64,000 nucleotides of DNA from UBA1731 sp964567665 (lineage in GTDB: Bacteria; Verrucomicrobiota; Kiritimatiellia; RFP12; UBA1067): NCBI GenBank assembly GCA_964567665.1, contig CAZMNN010000007.1, positions 21,083 to 85,082 of the forward strand. The letters are read 5' to 3'. Position numbers and translations under genes: made by a program. Positions 17,553 to 26,900 of this stretch are shown piece by piece. The notes beneath the pieces are model-generated. The model did no database searches, had not been told where the DNA came from, and worked only from the letters and a program-made list of their open reading frames with translations. Within the stretch, counting starts at the first letter, position 1. Each line of letters opens with the position of its first letter.

Positions 17553-20096
17553 TCACCTGTCGAGAAGGCTGCGTATGAAATCAGGAATGTACTGCTTCGC
17601 CTTGAGTGTGATGCGGATTCTGTCGCCCTTCTTCACCCTGAACGGCGGCGAAATGAGATGGTTTGCGTTGTTCGCCATGGCCACATGGCATCCGCTCACC
17701 GCCTCATCGCTTCTTTGCACACCATGCGGCGTACCGAACTCCCCTATCGCCGACGGCTTCTCCTCCTTCTGCCACCACCATCCTTTGCCGCCATCCTCAA
17801 ACGTTCCGTCAATTTCCGGATGACCTTCGATGCACACGTCGTCGTACATGGTCTTGTAGCCCATTCCGCCTACCAGGCCGAGCTTATAGTCTCCGTCCAT
17901 CTGGGCAACCGTCTCAAACGTGTATTCGCGCCATTTCGGGGTTGCCGTGGACAGCCGCTCCCAGCGGGAACCGCCCTTGGGCGGCATGACCGATATGATC
18001 ACTTCGCCCTGATCGAACTCCGTGCGTATGGGGCGCGGACGCGACATTCCATCGCCATGCCTCACGGCCGGCGAGAACCGCCACGGTGAATCGTACAGTC
18101 CCATCTCCGCGAACCGCGTTCCGCCCAGAAGCACCTTGCGGGCCGTGGCGTCCGGCTTCAGTTCCCAGTCGAAGCCCTCGTAGTCGATGAATCCCGGATC
18201 GCCGGGAAGTTCAAGGTTGTCTTTCAGAAGATGCGTCGGCATCACCTTCTCCCTGTTGCCTACGGCAAGCCCAGTTGTTGCGCACATCACGTTGTTCGTG
18301 CACAGGTACCAGTAGGCGTTGTGCGCATCGACCTTGTTCGTCATCGCAAGAATGTCGAGAAGACGCGGATAACGCCTGCGCCAAAGTTCAGTCCTGTAGA
18401 GTTCCTGCCCGGCAAGAAGCTTCTTGTAGAGGAAACTTTTCTCGCCCTGCAGCGCGGCGGCCTTTGCAAAGGAATCTGCGCCGAGAGAGGAAAGGTTTAT
18501 GCCGCGCTGGCAATTTACGACAAGGTTCTCAACTACGATGTTGTCGTTCCCGCCGGACATGTATATGCCCTGCGATGCGCGGTTTATGATGTTTCCGCGT
18601 ATAGTCACGCCGGACGTCCATCCGTCCATATATATGCCCTGCACATGGCTTGAGAGTGGTTGCTTGCCCGCCATGAATATGCAGTTGTACTCGCATACAG
18701 AGCCTCGCTTCGACCAATCGTAGGAGCTGCAGTAGATCATCCCCGCGTCATCATTGTACTGTACGCCATCATGCAGGATGTTGAATCCGCAGTAGTGGTC
18801 GTTGCCGTAGAATGCTATGCCCTGATGCGCAAAGTGGTGTATCAGGTTGTGCTCTGCGCGGTTGCCCACGCCCGAAAGGCTAATGGCGGGCTGAGCGATC
18901 GGCGAGACCACGCCATAATGGTGGATGTGGCAGTTCTCCACGACGTTGCTCGCGGCTGTTAGCGTCCTCTGGTCTCCGCCGTTGAGGGATACGCCGCCCT
19001 TGCCGAGATCGTAGAAGTCGCATCCGTGTATCACCGAATTGCGGCTTGCGCTCCCTATCACGACGGCAACATCGCCGATGCCGCGAAACAGCGATGCGCG
19101 GACTGTGACGCGGGTCGCATTGTGAAAGCGAATCGCGTGTATGCGCGAATGTTCGAAGACCAGATCCTGGAATGTGATGTCGTGTATCGCAGGCCAGCTC
19201 GTAAGAAGATGGGGAGTGAGCGACACGTCCACCGCATTGCTTCCGGCCTGCCTCACGTATATCATGCGAGCCTCGCGGTCTACCGCCCAGTCGCCGCGCT
19301 CCCTGATCGCGGAGAAGGCATTGAACACGTTGTACGGCATGTTCGGCAGGAAGCCATAAGGGTTCTGGTTTGTGTCCACGCACATTACCTTCTCGACCGG
19401 ATCGACCTTCAGCACGGGAGACGTGGTGGCGCACCACTCGAAGCGCCACATCCCGAACGCCCACAGGTCAGGCTCCTTTGCCCAATCCCCAATGGGTGCC
19501 TCGCCATCAACATGGAAGTCTCCGCCGAAACTCGCGTACCAGTTCTCGCCCCACTCGTTGTAGCTGTCCCTGATTGGAGTGACCGGAAGCCCGGTATGGG
19601 CATACTCATCCCTTGGCCAGGTCGCGACCTTGCAGCGTTCACCGCCAATATGCACCTGCACCGGCGCTTCAGTGAGTTTTCCCTGAAGCCATCCGTTGCG
19701 CCATCCGGGGATTGGTTCGCTTCCGCCTATGCGATACGCCCTTGTCTCTGCGCGGGATTCAGGCGGAATCAGCGACGCAGGCGGCACGTTCCAGTCGATC
19801 TCGACCGGCGTCACCTCAACTGCACCGGAAATGATAGCCTTTCCTCTGTTCGCCGCCCGCCACACAACCGGAATCCCGTTTGTTCCGCAGTCGATGTCCG
19901 TGAAGCAGAGAGGCTTGTCCAGACGGTACACGCCGTCGGCCAGCACCACCTCCACACCACCGAGGCGCGTCTTCGCCGCGTCCTTTCTCATGAGGGCGCG
20001 GATCTCGTCCTGCGCCTTTTCAAGAGCGCCGGGACCGGGTGTCACGTTGATGACGGTCGCCGCCGCCAGAAATGCCGCAATGCAGTTAAATGCCAT
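17553..20096 (-). CDS. secreted right-handed beta-helix protein, glycoside hydrolase-like
   Basis: This 847-residue protein has a short signal peptide (IAAFLAAATVINV) and a long parallel beta-helix (about 250-600), seen as repeated N-x-I-x-x-x-x-x-G-I/V-x-h units such as RGNIINRASQGIYMSG and NLVVNCQRGINLS. The LGGVEVVLADGVYRL start and the DDAGMIYC segment resemble secreted beta-helix glycosidases and lyases acting on plant polysaccharides. A smaller C-terminal beta-sandwich (about 690-835) follows. GAGGAG precedes the ATG at 20096. It begins 33 bp after the giant beta-strand protein gene and may share its transcript. Family and substrate cannot be fixed from sequence alone. Confidence 0.75.
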   Translation of the reverse strand: MAFNCIAAFLAAATVINVTPGPGALEKAQDEIRALMRKDAAKTRLGGVEVVLADGVYRLDKPLCFTDIDCGTNGIPVVWRAANRGKAIISGAVEVTPVEIDWNVPPASLIPPESRAETRAYRIGGSEPIPGWRNGWLQGKLTEAPVQVHIGGERCKVATWPRDEYAHTGLPVTPIRDSYNEWGENWYASFGGDFHVDGEAPIGDWAKEPDLWAFGMWRFEWCATTSPVLKVDPVEKVMCVDTNQNPYGFLPNMPYNVFNAFSAIRERGDWAVDREARMIYVRQAGSNAVDVSLTPHLLTSWPAIHDITFQDLVFEHSRIHAIRFHNATRVTVRASLFRGIGDVAVVIGSASRNSVIHGCDFYDLGKGGVSLNGGDQRTLTAASNVVENCHIHHYGVVSPIAQPAISLSGVGNRAEHNLIHHFAHQGIAFYGNDHYCGFNILHDGVQYNDDAGMIYCSSYDWSKRGSVCEYNCIFMAGKQPLSSHVQGIYMDGWTSGVTIRGNIINRASQGIYMSGGNDNIVVENLVVNCQRGINLSSLGADSFAKAAALQGEKSFLYKKLLAGQELYRTELWRRRYPRLLDILAMTNKVDAHNAYWYLCTNNVMCATTGLAVGNREKVMPTHLLKDNLELPGDPGFIDYEGFDWELKPDATARKVLLGGTRFAEMGLYDSPWRFSPAVRHGDGMSRPRPIRTEFDQGEVIISVMPPKGGSRWERLSTATPKWREYTFETVAQMDGDYKLGLVGGMGYKTMYDDVCIEGHPEIDGTFEDGGKGWWWQKEEKPSAIGEFGTPHGVQRSDEAVSGCHVAMANNANHLISPPFRVKKGDRIRITLKAKQYIPDFIRSLLDR

Positions 20097-20129
20097 GATG
20101 AATCTCCTCGCATCCTCTCCGTATAGGCA

Positions 20130-23100
20130 TCAGTGAACAACAAAGATGAAACCGGGGCGGCGACGCACCTGAAGCGCAACGCCGCCATCATCAGTATCGA
20201 CTATCCGCGACATTCCGTCCTTATGCGCAAACGCAAAGTCGCCGGAAATGGTCTGCCCGGCTGGGACGGCCAGCACTGTCATCCACGTACGACGCGCCTC
20301 TGCGGCAAGTGCGCCGCCGATCTCGATTGAGACCCCAGAAAGGTCAAGTCCGCCGGCAGTCGATATCGGCGCGGACGCATCAGCAAGGCGCAGCGTTGTG
20401 CCGCTTGCGAACGCAAGCGACCCGAAAGGCTGCGCATGGGCAAGGGCAAGACATCCCGCCTCCACGCGGACGTCGCCAACCTGATTGCCGGTCGAACTTA
20501 GCGTAAGCGTACCGGAACCGGCCTTGACAAGCGTATCGGCGACAACGGGCGACCCAATCTCAACCGAATGTCCATAGCCTGTTTCGGAATCCTCGGTGTT
20601 AACCGTAAGCGTTTCGCCTGACGGAACCGAAACAGTTCCGAGTGCATACGACCAATCTGTCCTTGCCGCCCATATCGGCGACCCTGAAAGCTCTATCGGA
20701 TGCCCCGCGGTGAACGCATTGACCGCAAACGTCACGCCGTCAAATGCAACAGGATAGTCTGCCGTCGCTTTTGATCCTGTATCGGCAAGGAACACTTCGC
20801 CATCGCCTTTGAAGGACACCTTCTCAAATCCGCCAAGAGGCGCTCGGCAGTCGAACCTGCCGTATTTCTTAACCCATATCGGTTTGCGCTCGTCCTCATA
20901 CCCCCAGAACGCATCCCCGTCGCCGTCATGAACGGTGAAGGTTGCATTGGAATGCACCGATATCTCCACATCGCCGCCGCTCTGCAACGACGTCTGCCGC
21001 GTGACTGCGACACTGCCGCCGGGAATCACCGAAAGGCGTGTGCGCTTTGCCGGCAAGACCGAACCCTGAACCTCAAAGGCCACGTTCTCTACCATTGCCG
21101 CTCCGCCGATACGCACATCGCCCTTCATAACCAAAACGTCACCGGGGTAAAACTCCTTCATGAAAGCCACGTAACCGCGTGAACTCTGATTCACCATGAA
21201 ACTGCGGTCTTCCGTGATTGAGGCGGATAGGCTGACAGGAACGTCAAACACGATTGGATTGTCCGAAGTGTTTACGACAGCCGCCCTGACATCCCAGACA
21301 TCTGGCGAGACTGATGTGCGGTCGTTCGATCCGAATTCGATTGACCCCTCTCCGACGAATGCGACAGGTGCCGTGGGTCTGAATACGCATATCTGGTACG
21401 CCTTTACGGCCTCGTCTACGGTGATGCGCGTGTTGGTGTATCCGCCATCGAAAAGCATCGACTGTTCAAGCGGATTCGCCGCCTTCACCTTGCCGCTGTC
21501 GATAAGCCAGTTAACGTCGTTCGACCAGTTGCCGTCCACCGTTCCGCGCCATTTCGACAGATTGACGTGCGAAAGCGAATGTGACGCCCTCTGCGATGCA
21601 CCCTTGCGCCAAACCACTGGCTGCCCATTGATCCATTCAAAGTTCCATTCGTCTGCCGCACCGTTGGTCTCAAGCGTGACCGACGGACGGGAATCATCGG
21701 TTCGGAAATCGTTCACGTGACGCGGCCCGGTCATCAATGGCGAAGTCGGGAAGTCGGAGTTGTTCATGTCCGGAGTTGAGATTGTCAGTCTGTTTGACGA
21801 ATCCATCTCAACTTCATTCGCGTCTATGTGCGCATATATCGCAGCAACCGTCTTCAGTCCGGCGCCTGTCCCGAGAACGAGCCGTTCGACCTGGAACGGA
21901 TAGTCACGGCTGTTCCACGCCCAGTTTTTCATCTCAAGCTCTCCGCCACCGGACATGGAAACACGCGCAAGTTGATTAGAGAAGCCTGTCTGCACATTGC
22001 GTCTGTTGCCGATGTAGTTCGAGAAGAAGAGCATCGCATTCCCCTTGCCGTCGAAATCGGCGACAGCCCCGGCATCAAAGAGGGGGTTGCCGATCTGGAT
22101 GTTCACCGGGCCGCCGTCGCTTGCGGTGGTGGATGCGAAAACACCCTTGCGGAAACGCCAATAGCAGTCAACGTTGCTCAACGCCATCACTTTAAGTGTT
22201 CCGCCTGACGTTGCGGAGCTGAATCGCACGGCATTCCGAGAATCGATGTGCATGTACTGGTTGAGATCCGCAGCGGCGATTGGAGCGGATGCGTTTTTGT
22301 TCGCCACCTTTATTTCGCGAATGTTTACGGCGACATCCTTTGCGTCACCTGAGAAGCGGAGACTGTAGACATTCAGCAGATCGCCGGAAATCGCAATGTT
22401 GTCGTTCGTGAGACACAAAGTCAACTTAGGTGCTATGATCCTCCCGAACGAATACGCACCGGATTCTGATATCGGATGCCAGTCCTGCGCATTGACCGCG
22501 TTGGTGTGGACGAGTTCGGACACCGCAAGAATGTCTGGTGCGTCCGGCAGCGTGTCGCGCCCGTTGAACACGATGCGATCTCCACCGGATATGTCCATGG
22601 AAAGCCCAGCACTGTTCAGGAGATTCGTGAAGAATTTGCCGTGCGGAGCGAACGTACGATCCCACACTCCACCAGACATCGTGAACGTTCCAACGTAGAA
22701 AGCGCATTTAACGTCAAGAAGCCCAGACTTCAGATTCACAAACCCAACAGGTTCTGATGCGCCGTTCCATCCGTTCTGCAGACAGATGCTGCGATTTCCG
22801 TCGCCGTCGCACGTCACCGCGCCGCCGTCGATCACGAGACGCCCCGGCGCAGTCTTTATGTAGTGCGTGTAAGGGGTGTATGCGCCGCGCCGGACAATCA
22901 ACGTGCCGCCTTCGCAGTACTGTACGCTGGTTGCGCTCACATAGATATCAGGACCATCCATTTCAAGCGTACTGTAGATGCCGATCTGCATTGTGGTGCC
23001 GCCATTGTTGTTTTCTGGCGTCAGCACGAGCCGCCCTGAACCTTTCAGCGTAACTGTGATTGGAGATGAAGCCGATTTCGACGGCAGACTGAGGCTTGCG

Positions 23101-23315
23101 ATTTCATGTTCGCCGTCAACGGTTATCGTGCAGTTGGACACCACTTCGACCTTGTCGCCAACACCGGGAAGCGTCCCAGTCTCTCCGCCGACAGTCCCCT
23201 TGTGCCATTTGGTCGTATCGCTCCAATTTCCGCAGCCGGTCGATGTCCAGTAATATTGATCGGCAAAGCCCCCCGCAGTCACAAGGAAAACCAGCAGTCG
23301 AATCAGAGTCTTCAT
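20130..23315 (-). CDS. giant secreted beta-strand-repeat surface protein
   Basis: About 1061 residues starting at the ATG at 23315, preceded by GAAAGGATG; upstream in-frame starts lack a ribosome-binding site. A signal peptide (LIRLLVFLVTAGGFA) is followed by YYWTSTGCGNWSDTTKW. The tryptophan module is repeated mid-protein as KWRGTVDGNWSNDVNW (about residue 595), suggesting two tandem passengers. Beta-strand repeats rich in Gly, Ser, Thr and Asn fill the rest, including SGTLTLSSTGNQVGDVRVE. The C-terminus ends VRRRPGFIFVVH, resembling the tails of the two other giant proteins. No barrel is present. A surface or adhesion role is likely. A beta-helix gene follows closely. Confidence 0.78.
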   Translation of the reverse strand: MKTLIRLLVFLVTAGGFADQYYWTSTGCGNWSDTTKWHKGTVGGETGTLPGVGDKVEVVSNCTITVDGEHEIASLSLPSKSASSPITVTLKGSGRLVLTPENNNGGTTMQIGIYSTLEMDGPDIYVSATSVQYCEGGTLIVRRGAYTPYTHYIKTAPGRLVIDGGAVTCDGDGNRSICLQNGWNGASEPVGFVNLKSGLLDVKCAFYVGTFTMSGGVWDRTFAPHGKFFTNLLNSAGLSMDISGGDRIVFNGRDTLPDAPDILAVSELVHTNAVNAQDWHPISESGAYSFGRIIAPKLTLCLTNDNIAISGDLLNVYSLRFSGDAKDVAVNIREIKVANKNASAPIAAADLNQYMHIDSRNAVRFSSATSGGTLKVMALSNVDCYWRFRKGVFASTTASDGGPVNIQIGNPLFDAGAVADFDGKGNAMLFFSNYIGNRRNVQTGFSNQLARVSMSGGGELEMKNWAWNSRDYPFQVERLVLGTGAGLKTVAAIYAHIDANEVEMDSSNRLTISTPDMNNSDFPTSPLMTGPRHVNDFRTDDSRPSVTLETNGAADEWNFEWINGQPVVWRKGASQRASHSLSHVNLSKWRGTVDGNWSNDVNWLIDSGKVKAANPLEQSMLFDGGYTNTRITVDEAVKAYQICVFRPTAPVAFVGEGSIEFGSNDRTSVSPDVWDVRAAVVNTSDNPIVFDVPVSLSASITEDRSFMVNQSSRGYVAFMKEFYPGDVLVMKGDVRIGGAAMVENVAFEVQGSVLPAKRTRLSVIPGGSVAVTRQTSLQSGGDVEISVHSNATFTVHDGDGDAFWGYEDERKPIWVKKYGRFDCRAPLGGFEKVSFKGDGEVFLADTGSKATADYPVAFDGVTFAVNAFTAGHPIELSGSPIWAARTDWSYALGTVSVPSGETLTVNTEDSETGYGHSVEIGSPVVADTLVKAGSGTLTLSSTGNQVGDVRVEAGCLALAHAQPFGSLAFASGTTLRLADASAPISTAGGLDLSGVSIEIGGALAAEARRTWMTVLAVPAGQTISGDFAFAHKDGMSRIVDTDDGGVALQVRRRPGFIFVVH

Positions 23316-23371
23316 TGAACGCATCCTTTCTTGTAAATCATCAACGGTCACATGATATCCACATGCGTACT

Positions 23372-23400
23372 AATGTATCAAAAGCATCCGCTCGACACAA
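23372..23400 (-). promoter_or_regulatory. promoter of the 20130-23315 gene, A10 tract upstream
   Basis: On the minus strand TTGTGT (23395-23400) and TACATT (23372-23377) are 17 bp apart. Ten consecutive A's (23414-23423) lie 13 bp above the -35, where an UP element would bind the RNA polymerase alpha subunit. Confidence 0.6.
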
Positions 23401-23637
23401 CTGCTAAAAGATGTTTTTTTTTTACCATAAAATGCAACGTTGAACGGTTCGCCCAAAATAGATAATCAAAGCGAATGGTAGACGAGATGAAAAGGAACAT
23501 TACGTCCGACCGTTTCCGGACGGTCTTTCTCGATGCGATAGACGCAATTACGCCACAGAATGTGCTGACGCGCGTCGTGTGCAGATCCACGCGTCACAAT
23601 ACTTGAAGTTGCTGCGTGGCCGAATCGTCTCGGCGTG

Positions 23638-23844
23638 TTACTTATCTTTCTTTCCGACGACGATTCGACCGCTGCCTGTTGCGCATTCGTACGCGAGTGG
23701 ATAGTTGGGGTAGACCGACAGCGGCGCGGCGGAGGAGGACAGACAAGGCAGACCGTCCGTTGTCTTGAACGCTTTCGCGTAGTCGGCAAGTACGAGGTAG
23801 TCGAGACCGATGGCGTTGTTCACGTGACGGGCGTTTGGCAGCAT
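23638..23844 (-). pseudogene. possible gene remnant or 68-aa small ORF
   Basis: In the otherwise empty 23.4-23.97 kb gap a minus-strand frame from an ATG at 23844 to TAA at 23638 has codon use like real genes here (GC-rich third positions). Its product (MLPNARHVNNAIGLDYLVLA... ending GRIVVGKKDK) looks like a normal globular protein end. There is no ribosome-binding site. The frame stays open upstream into the repeat and the end of the next gene, without protein-like composition. I do not recognise the family. It reads best as the C-terminal remnant of a lost gene. The rest of the gap (23424-23637) shows nothing gene-like. Confidence 0.35.
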
Positions 23845-23907
23845 CGCAAGCGCATTGAGACAGAATGTCAAAATAGTAAGTGACTTGTAAAGGGGGTGGG
23901 GCCGCAA

Positions 23908-23936
23908 CGAAATGCAACATGGTAAGTTGCATTTCG
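23908..23936. repeat. 11-bp perfect palindrome, TGCAAC repeat family, copy 1
   Basis: CGAAATGCAAC (23908-23918) and GTTGCATTTCG (23926-23936) are perfect inverted copies around a 7-nt loop. The site lies 31 bp past the stop of the 1736-aa gene, so it may act as a terminator, though no T-run follows. Its core TGCAACAT-GG-TAAGTTGCA recurs almost exactly at 63643-63665. Confidence 0.7.
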
Positions 23937-23966
23937 CCGACAATGGCGCACAGGCGTTCTGCGCTT

Positions 23967-26900
23967 TCAGCGGATGGAGAACACCGATCCTCTGGCGTAC
24001 CGGATCTTGATCTTCTTTCCGTTCGACGTCATGTGCCATCCGTACGGCAGATCCTCCGCATTTGCGAGAGACGGCAGATCTCCGGACATTCCGCCGGTGA
24101 ACGTCGCGATGGTGTACGAACCGACGGAGCGTTCCGCCCTGTCGAGATTCTCCACCGTGATGGATGAACCGGACGGAAACGCGAACGAACCGGGACACTG
24201 CGCGTTCTGCAGCAGATCAAACCTGAACTTTGCGCCCGAAAGCGAAACGCCCGCCCCTACGCTCAGCACACCGCCTTTGAAGACAATCGTCGAAGCGGAC
24301 GGAATCGCCCCGCTAACGTTGGCGACAAGTTCGCCGCCCTCGATCACCGTATCGCCCGAATATGTGTTGGCGGCACCAAGAATCAACCTTCCTGCGCCCT
24401 TCTTGGTAAGGCCGCCGGATACTGGAGCTGCGGACGTAAGTGTGCAGTCGTTCGTGACGACGGCCCGCACATCCCCGACATATCCGTAGTCAAGCACCGC
24501 CTTCGCCCACGTATAGTCGCATCCGGGCGTCAGCACACGAACACCGGCGACTTTGCGCGTCTCCATGTTGAAATCGCAGACCGCCGTGGCGCCGAAGCCG
24601 TCGCCGATGATCAGCACTCCCGGCGGCCCAACAAAATCGTTTGTGACCACAATGTCGCCCGTGAACGGCACAGATGCTATTCCAAGTCCCGTTGGAGCGG
24701 AAAGCGAATTGGACACAGTCACCTCTCCGTCCGCTCCAAGCGCGGAGGTGTCGATCGTCGCTCCGCCCTCATACAACGTCACAGCGTCAACCGCATTCAC
24801 GCCAGTTCCGAAAATGTCCTGATTGGACGCTGTTGCAGCAAACGTGCCACCGTTGAAGTTCACGTACGCACGATTGCTTCCCTGATCCTCCTGCCAAGTC
24901 TCGACACCATATTTCCTGAATCCATATGCGGAGAACCTACCGCCGTTCATGTTCACAATGGCGGTTGTGGTCTTGCTTCCGCCGGCCATGGTCACACGAT
25001 TGATCACGGCGATATCGGCATCCGCCTCCGCTGTAAGCACGGTCTTTGTGTCATACACATCAAGACCTGTCCTCGGCATGGAGAGGTTGGTTATCACGGT
25101 ATGTCCGCCGGACACAACCCAATCAGACAGAGGGCCGCAGAGTCCGGCCTGAATCTGCCCCAAATTCACATTTCCGCCGGTCTGGCGGATGGTGGTGTAG
25201 CCAACGCCCATCGCCATTCGCATATCCGCGCAGTACAGATCACCGCCGGACTGCAGATACGCCCCGTATCCGCAGTCGCTGTGACCGATCCACGTAAGGC
25301 CATTCCAATCCTTTGAACCTGTTGCGTCCACGCTTCCGCCTGTCTGCCAGACTGCGCCGTGGGCTTTCCCGCATCCTACCGCAAGCCCTGTTGCGACCTG
25401 CGCCCCGTCTGCGATCTCAAGGATGGCATCGCCATATCTGCCGTTTCCGACAATGAACGCTTTCTCCTTGGAATGCTCCCCTGCGGCGCTGCCGTCGGAC
25501 TTCACGGTGGCGTCGCATATCTTCATCCGTGCTATGCGATGCGGCGCATTACGTGTCGCAGAGCCGACCGATACGGGGCCAAACGCAAGGGTGGCCACAA
25601 CGCCGCCGCAGAAACGCACCTCTGGCGCGGATGCCGCCAATCCGTTGTTCGCCACCCGCCCGCGTCCAAGCGTGATCTCGCCGCCGTTGAACTCAAGCGT
25701 ACCGCCAAAGCTTCCGAAGGCCATCGGCTCAGAGAAGGTTCCGGACGGCGTGACGGAAAGCGTTCCCACGCCATCATGCGCGAGCCGCAGCGGAACGTCC
25801 GCAATCTTGCTTCCGTCCAACTCCATCGTGCATGCATGGTTCTCGCAGGCCTCGGTATCGACGGAGATGTAGGAATCGCCGCCAAGCGCAGCGGTGGACG
25901 CAAGCGAAAGCACCGCGTCGGCATCCCAGTTCGGCGCGACGACGATGATGCGTCCGTTGGTGACGGCAAGCTGCGAACAGTCCGGCGCAGAGGTAGGATA
26001 GCCAAGCTTTACCGCTGAATCAACATAGCTCTCCCCGTCTTCAATCGTCACGCCGCCGGTGAACGTGTTGTTGGACTGCGCAAGGTAGATGCATCCCCTG
26101 TCTGCGCCACGGAACATCTTGAATCCGCCCGGACCGGAAACCTGTCCGCCAAGCGTAAGGGTGGCGGTGCTGAACCTGTTATTGAAACGGAAGATGCCGG
26201 TGTTGGAATCTGCAAACGAAAGAAGGCCGGCAAGATGGTTGACGTTCGTGCCGGGATAGTCATAGTTGGTTGTCAGAGATGGACATCCGTCAGCATCGAC
26301 TGCTGTGGCGTCAACGAGAAGCGCCCGCGACAGGTTTCCCATCGCGTAGGAAATTATGCGAACATTGTCGCGCAGCACGATCGGTGGCGCATCCGACGGA
26401 CCGAGATCCGCCCCGGAATAGCACGCCAGCTCCAACCGTGCCCCGGATGCGGGACTGAAGTCTATCCGCCCGGCATTGCTGATGGAGGAGATGGCGGGGA
26501 AAACAAGATATCCGTCACCGTACACGGTGAGCGAATGTCCGTTCATGTCAAGGTTCTGGTTGATGTTGATGTAGCCGGCGACATACGACCCGCGCTCCAG
26601 CACGAATGTCGTGTCGCCGTCAAGCGTGGCGTAGTTGAGTATTCCCGGATGATAGTCACGCACTATGTACGCGCCAGTGCCGTTGGCTCCGGTGCCGGAA
26701 AAGTGGATGCGCTTGTTGCCGAACGTCATGGCAGTCTGTTTCGTGTCTTTTGTGACGATACCGTTGTCGTTCACGAAAAGCGTCGCTCCGTTCGTCACAT
26801 ACAGGATTCCGTCCGCCGAGCCGAAACTCTTGATGGTCGATGTGCCGCAAAGCGTCGCCGATATCTCGTTCGTTCCGCCGGCAAGCACGAAATCGCCGCC

